Assembly: GCA_945903655.1 (NCBI GenBank)
Contig: CAMDOY010000170.1
Coordinates: forward strand, 1 to 7,477
Reading direction: 5' to 3'
DNA from: Rhizobium sp. Q54
GTDB taxonomy: Bacteria; Pseudomonadota; Alphaproteobacteria; Rhizobiales; Beijerinckiaceae
Length of the DNA stretch: 7,477 nucleotides
Numbering within the stretch: position 1 is the first letter of the stretch; each line of letters opens with the position of its first letter. Under the pieces are notes generated by a model. It was given only the letters and a program-made list of their open reading frames with translations. It ran no database searches and was not told where the DNA came from. The translations under genes were made by a program, and so were the position numbers. This document shows positions 6,358 through 7,477 of this stretch, piece by piece.

Positions 6358-6375
6358 AGTGGGCTTTATCCCACT
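6358..6375. promoter_or_regulatory. Inverted repeat, possible operator of the NTF2/MetE-like unit
   Basis: AGTGGG and CCCACT form perfect six-base arms around a six-base AT-rich spacer. It would lie roughly 11-28 bases downstream of the predicted transcription start, a usual place for a repressor site. Two more copies of the GTGGG pentamer in opposite orientation flank the promoter (6402-6406 and 6433-6437). The cognate regulator is not in the window. Confidence 0.45.
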
Positions 6376-6392
6376 GATTCATATGTTGTGTG

Positions 6393-6421
6393 TTTATAAG
6401 CGTGGGCGCGCCCGCGCACAA
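6393..6421 (-). promoter_or_regulatory. Candidate promoter of the NTF2/MetE-like unit
   Basis: On the minus strand TTGTGC (6416-6421), a 17-base spacer and TATAAA (6393-6398). Transcription would start near 6386, giving a leader of about 70 bases. The spacer contains the self-complementary decamer GGGCGCGCCC (6404-6413). The -35 hexamer and spacing equal those of the candidate ndk promoter. No T-tailed hairpin separates it from purN upstream, so read-through from purMN is also possible. Confidence 0.5.
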
Positions 6422-6449
6422 GCGCGTGTGTTCCCACAATCGTCTGGTT

Positions 6450-7115
6450 TTACGCCACTTGCGGCGCCACGAGGGCGGAGGTCTGCGCCGCCTCGCCGCT
6501 CACGCGCACGCGCGCGCCTTCGATGGTGAGGCGCCCACCGGCCAGCAGACCCAGCGCCAGCGGATAGATCACATGTTCCTGCGCCAGCACCCGCGCGCCC
6601 AGAGTGTCCGCCGTGTCGCCATCCAGTACTGGCACGGCGGCCTGGGCGATGATGGGCCCCTCATCCATGCCCGGCACGACGAAATGCACGCTCGCCCCAT
6701 GCAGTTTCACCCCGTCGGCCAGCGCGCGCTCATGGGTATGCAAGCCGCGATAGAGGGGCAGCAGGGCAGGGTGGATGTTGATCATGCGCCCGGTCCAGCG
6801 CTCCACGAACCATGCGGTCAGGATGCGCATGAAGCCCGCGAGGCAGACTAGCTCTATTCCGTGGGCCTCCAGCACCTCCTGCATGGCGCGTTCGAAGTCT
6901 TCGCGCGACAGGTGATGCTTGTGATCGATGGCGACGGTGGTGATGCCGTTTTCGCGCGCCGTCGCCAAGCCCGGCGCCTCCGGGCGATTGGACAGGACGA
7001 GGGCGATTTCTGCGGGAAAGGAAGGGTCCTTCGCCGCCGCGATCAGGCTCGTCATGTTCGAGCCGCGCCCGGAAATCAGCACCGCCACCCGGCGGCGGGA
7101 GGGGGCTGCGCTCAT
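6450..7115 (-). CDS. purN: Phosphoribosylglycinamide formyltransferase (GAR transformylase)
   Basis: PurN transfers a formyl group from 10-formyltetrahydrofolate to glycinamide ribonucleotide, the third step of purine synthesis, in the cytoplasm. The 221-residue product has the usual length. The phosphate-binding loop SGRGSNMTSL is at 15-24. The catalytic residues are visible as Asn113 and His115 in NIHPALLP, His144 in GASVHF and Asp151 in GMDEGPII, corresponding to Asn106, His108, His137 and Asp144 of E. coli. The ATG at 7115 overlaps the purM stop by four bases (ATGA), so the two are translationally coupled in the common alphaproteobacterial purMN order. The C-terminal tail after about residue 205 is Ala-rich and variable in the family. 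No clear terminator follows. Confidence 0.97.
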   Translation of the reverse strand: MSAAPSRRRVAVLISGRGSNMTSLIAAAKDPSFPAEIALVLSNRPEAPGLATARENGITTVAIDHKHHLSREDFERAMQEVLEAHGIELVCLAGFMRILTAWFVERWTGRMINIHPALLPLYRGLHTHERALADGVKLHGASVHFVVPGMDEGPIIAQAAVPVLDGDTADTLGARVLAQEHVIYPLALGLLAGGRLTIEGARVRVSGEAAQTSALVAPQVA

Positions 7116-7477
7116 AGGGCGAGATGTCCGCGATAGGCGACGCGCTCTTCATCGCCGGAGTAAGCCACGACTTCGCCCATCCGCACCGGCGATTCGCCAG
7201 CGGCCTTCAGCGCCGCCTCGACCTCGGCGGCCCGCGCGGCTTCCGCCACCACGATCATGCCCACGCCGCAGTTGAAGGTGCGCAGCATCTCCCGTTCCGC
7301 CACATTGCCGGTCTTCGCCAGCCAGCCGAAGACCGGGGGAACCGGGATCGCCGCCAGATCCAGCGACACGCCCAGCCCCTCGGGCAGCACGCGCGGGATA
7401 TTGTCGGGAAATCCGCCGCCGGTGATATGGGCCAGCGCCTTGATCCCATCCGTCGCCTTGATCGCCGCCAGCAGGGG
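7112..7477 (-). CDS. purM: Phosphoribosylformylglycinamidine cyclo-ligase, C-terminal 121 residues (cut by right window edge)
   Basis: PurM (AIR synthetase) closes the imidazole ring of aminoimidazole ribonucleotide using ATP, in the fifth step of purine synthesis. The visible C-terminal part opens with LLAAIK and then the strongly conserved HITGGGFPDNIPRVLPEGL, a hallmark of the PurM C-terminal domain, followed by FNCGVGMIVV (compare FNMGIGM in E. coli). The N-terminal half with the ATP-binding residues lies beyond the window edge. The stop codon overlaps the purN start by four bases, placing both genes in one operon. Confidence 0.95.
   Translation of the reverse strand, partial: PLLAAIKATDGIKALAHITGGGFPDNIPRVLPEGLGVSLDLAAIPVPPVFGWLAKTGNVAEREMLRTFNCGVGMIVVAEAARAAEVEAALKAAGESPVRMGEVVAYSGDEERVAYRGHLAL

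Noticed and set aside
6281..6382. Possible 33-codon leader peptide on the minus strand upstream of and overlapping the NTF2-like gene
   Set aside because: The ATG would lie about four bases from the predicted transcription start with no ribosome binding site, and the NTF2-like gene already has its own good site.
6404..6413. Self-complementary decamer GGGCGCGCCC as a regulatory site
   Set aside because: GC-only palindromes of this length are expected by chance in such DNA. It falls in the promoter spacer but has no other support.

Overview
This window looks like chromosomal DNA from a high-GC alphaproteobacterium, probably of the Hyphomicrobiales (Rhizobiales) type. That placement rests on general base composition, the character of the Ndk, OxyR, PurN and PurM proteins as I recall those families, and the mix of genes. 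It is an inference, because no database search was possible. No transposase, integrase, CRISPR array, tRNA or rRNA was seen, and every gene reads as intact except the two cut by the window edges.

Layout. (1) Positions 1-1464, minus strand: a hydrogen peroxide defence block. oxyR (544-1464) lies upstream of the 5' end of katG (1-150, running off the left edge), separated by a 393-base non-coding region. That region holds a perfect inverted repeat matching an OxyR site. A second LysR-type inverted repeat sits just in front of oxyR. (2) Positions 1564-4232, plus strand: ndk with its own promoter and a strong terminator, then a large cytoplasmic molybdopterin oxidoreductase of unknown substrate whose start codon lies only 25 bases past the terminator T-tract. 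(3) Positions 4339-4677, plus strand: a small secreted four-cysteine protein. It ends at a 12-bp hairpin that appears to stop transcription from both sides. (4) Positions 4766-6315, minus strand: a translationally coupled pair, an NTF2/SnoaL-like protein followed by a single-domain MetE-like (methionine synthase II / epoxyalkane:CoM transferase-type) zinc protein, with a recognisable promoter and a possible operator. (5) Positions 6450-7477, minus strand: purN and the 3' end of purM, overlapping by four bases, for purine synthesis.

How the parts work together. OxyR senses peroxide through Cys199/Cys208 and probably drives katG and controls itself. Ndk and PurM/PurN serve nucleotide metabolism. 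The molybdoenzyme, the secreted protein and the NTF2/MetE-like pair have no assigned substrates. They are the least understood parts of the window, and the NTF2/MetE-like pair is the best candidate for an undescribed metabolic module. I do not see a clearly novel defence or mobile system here.
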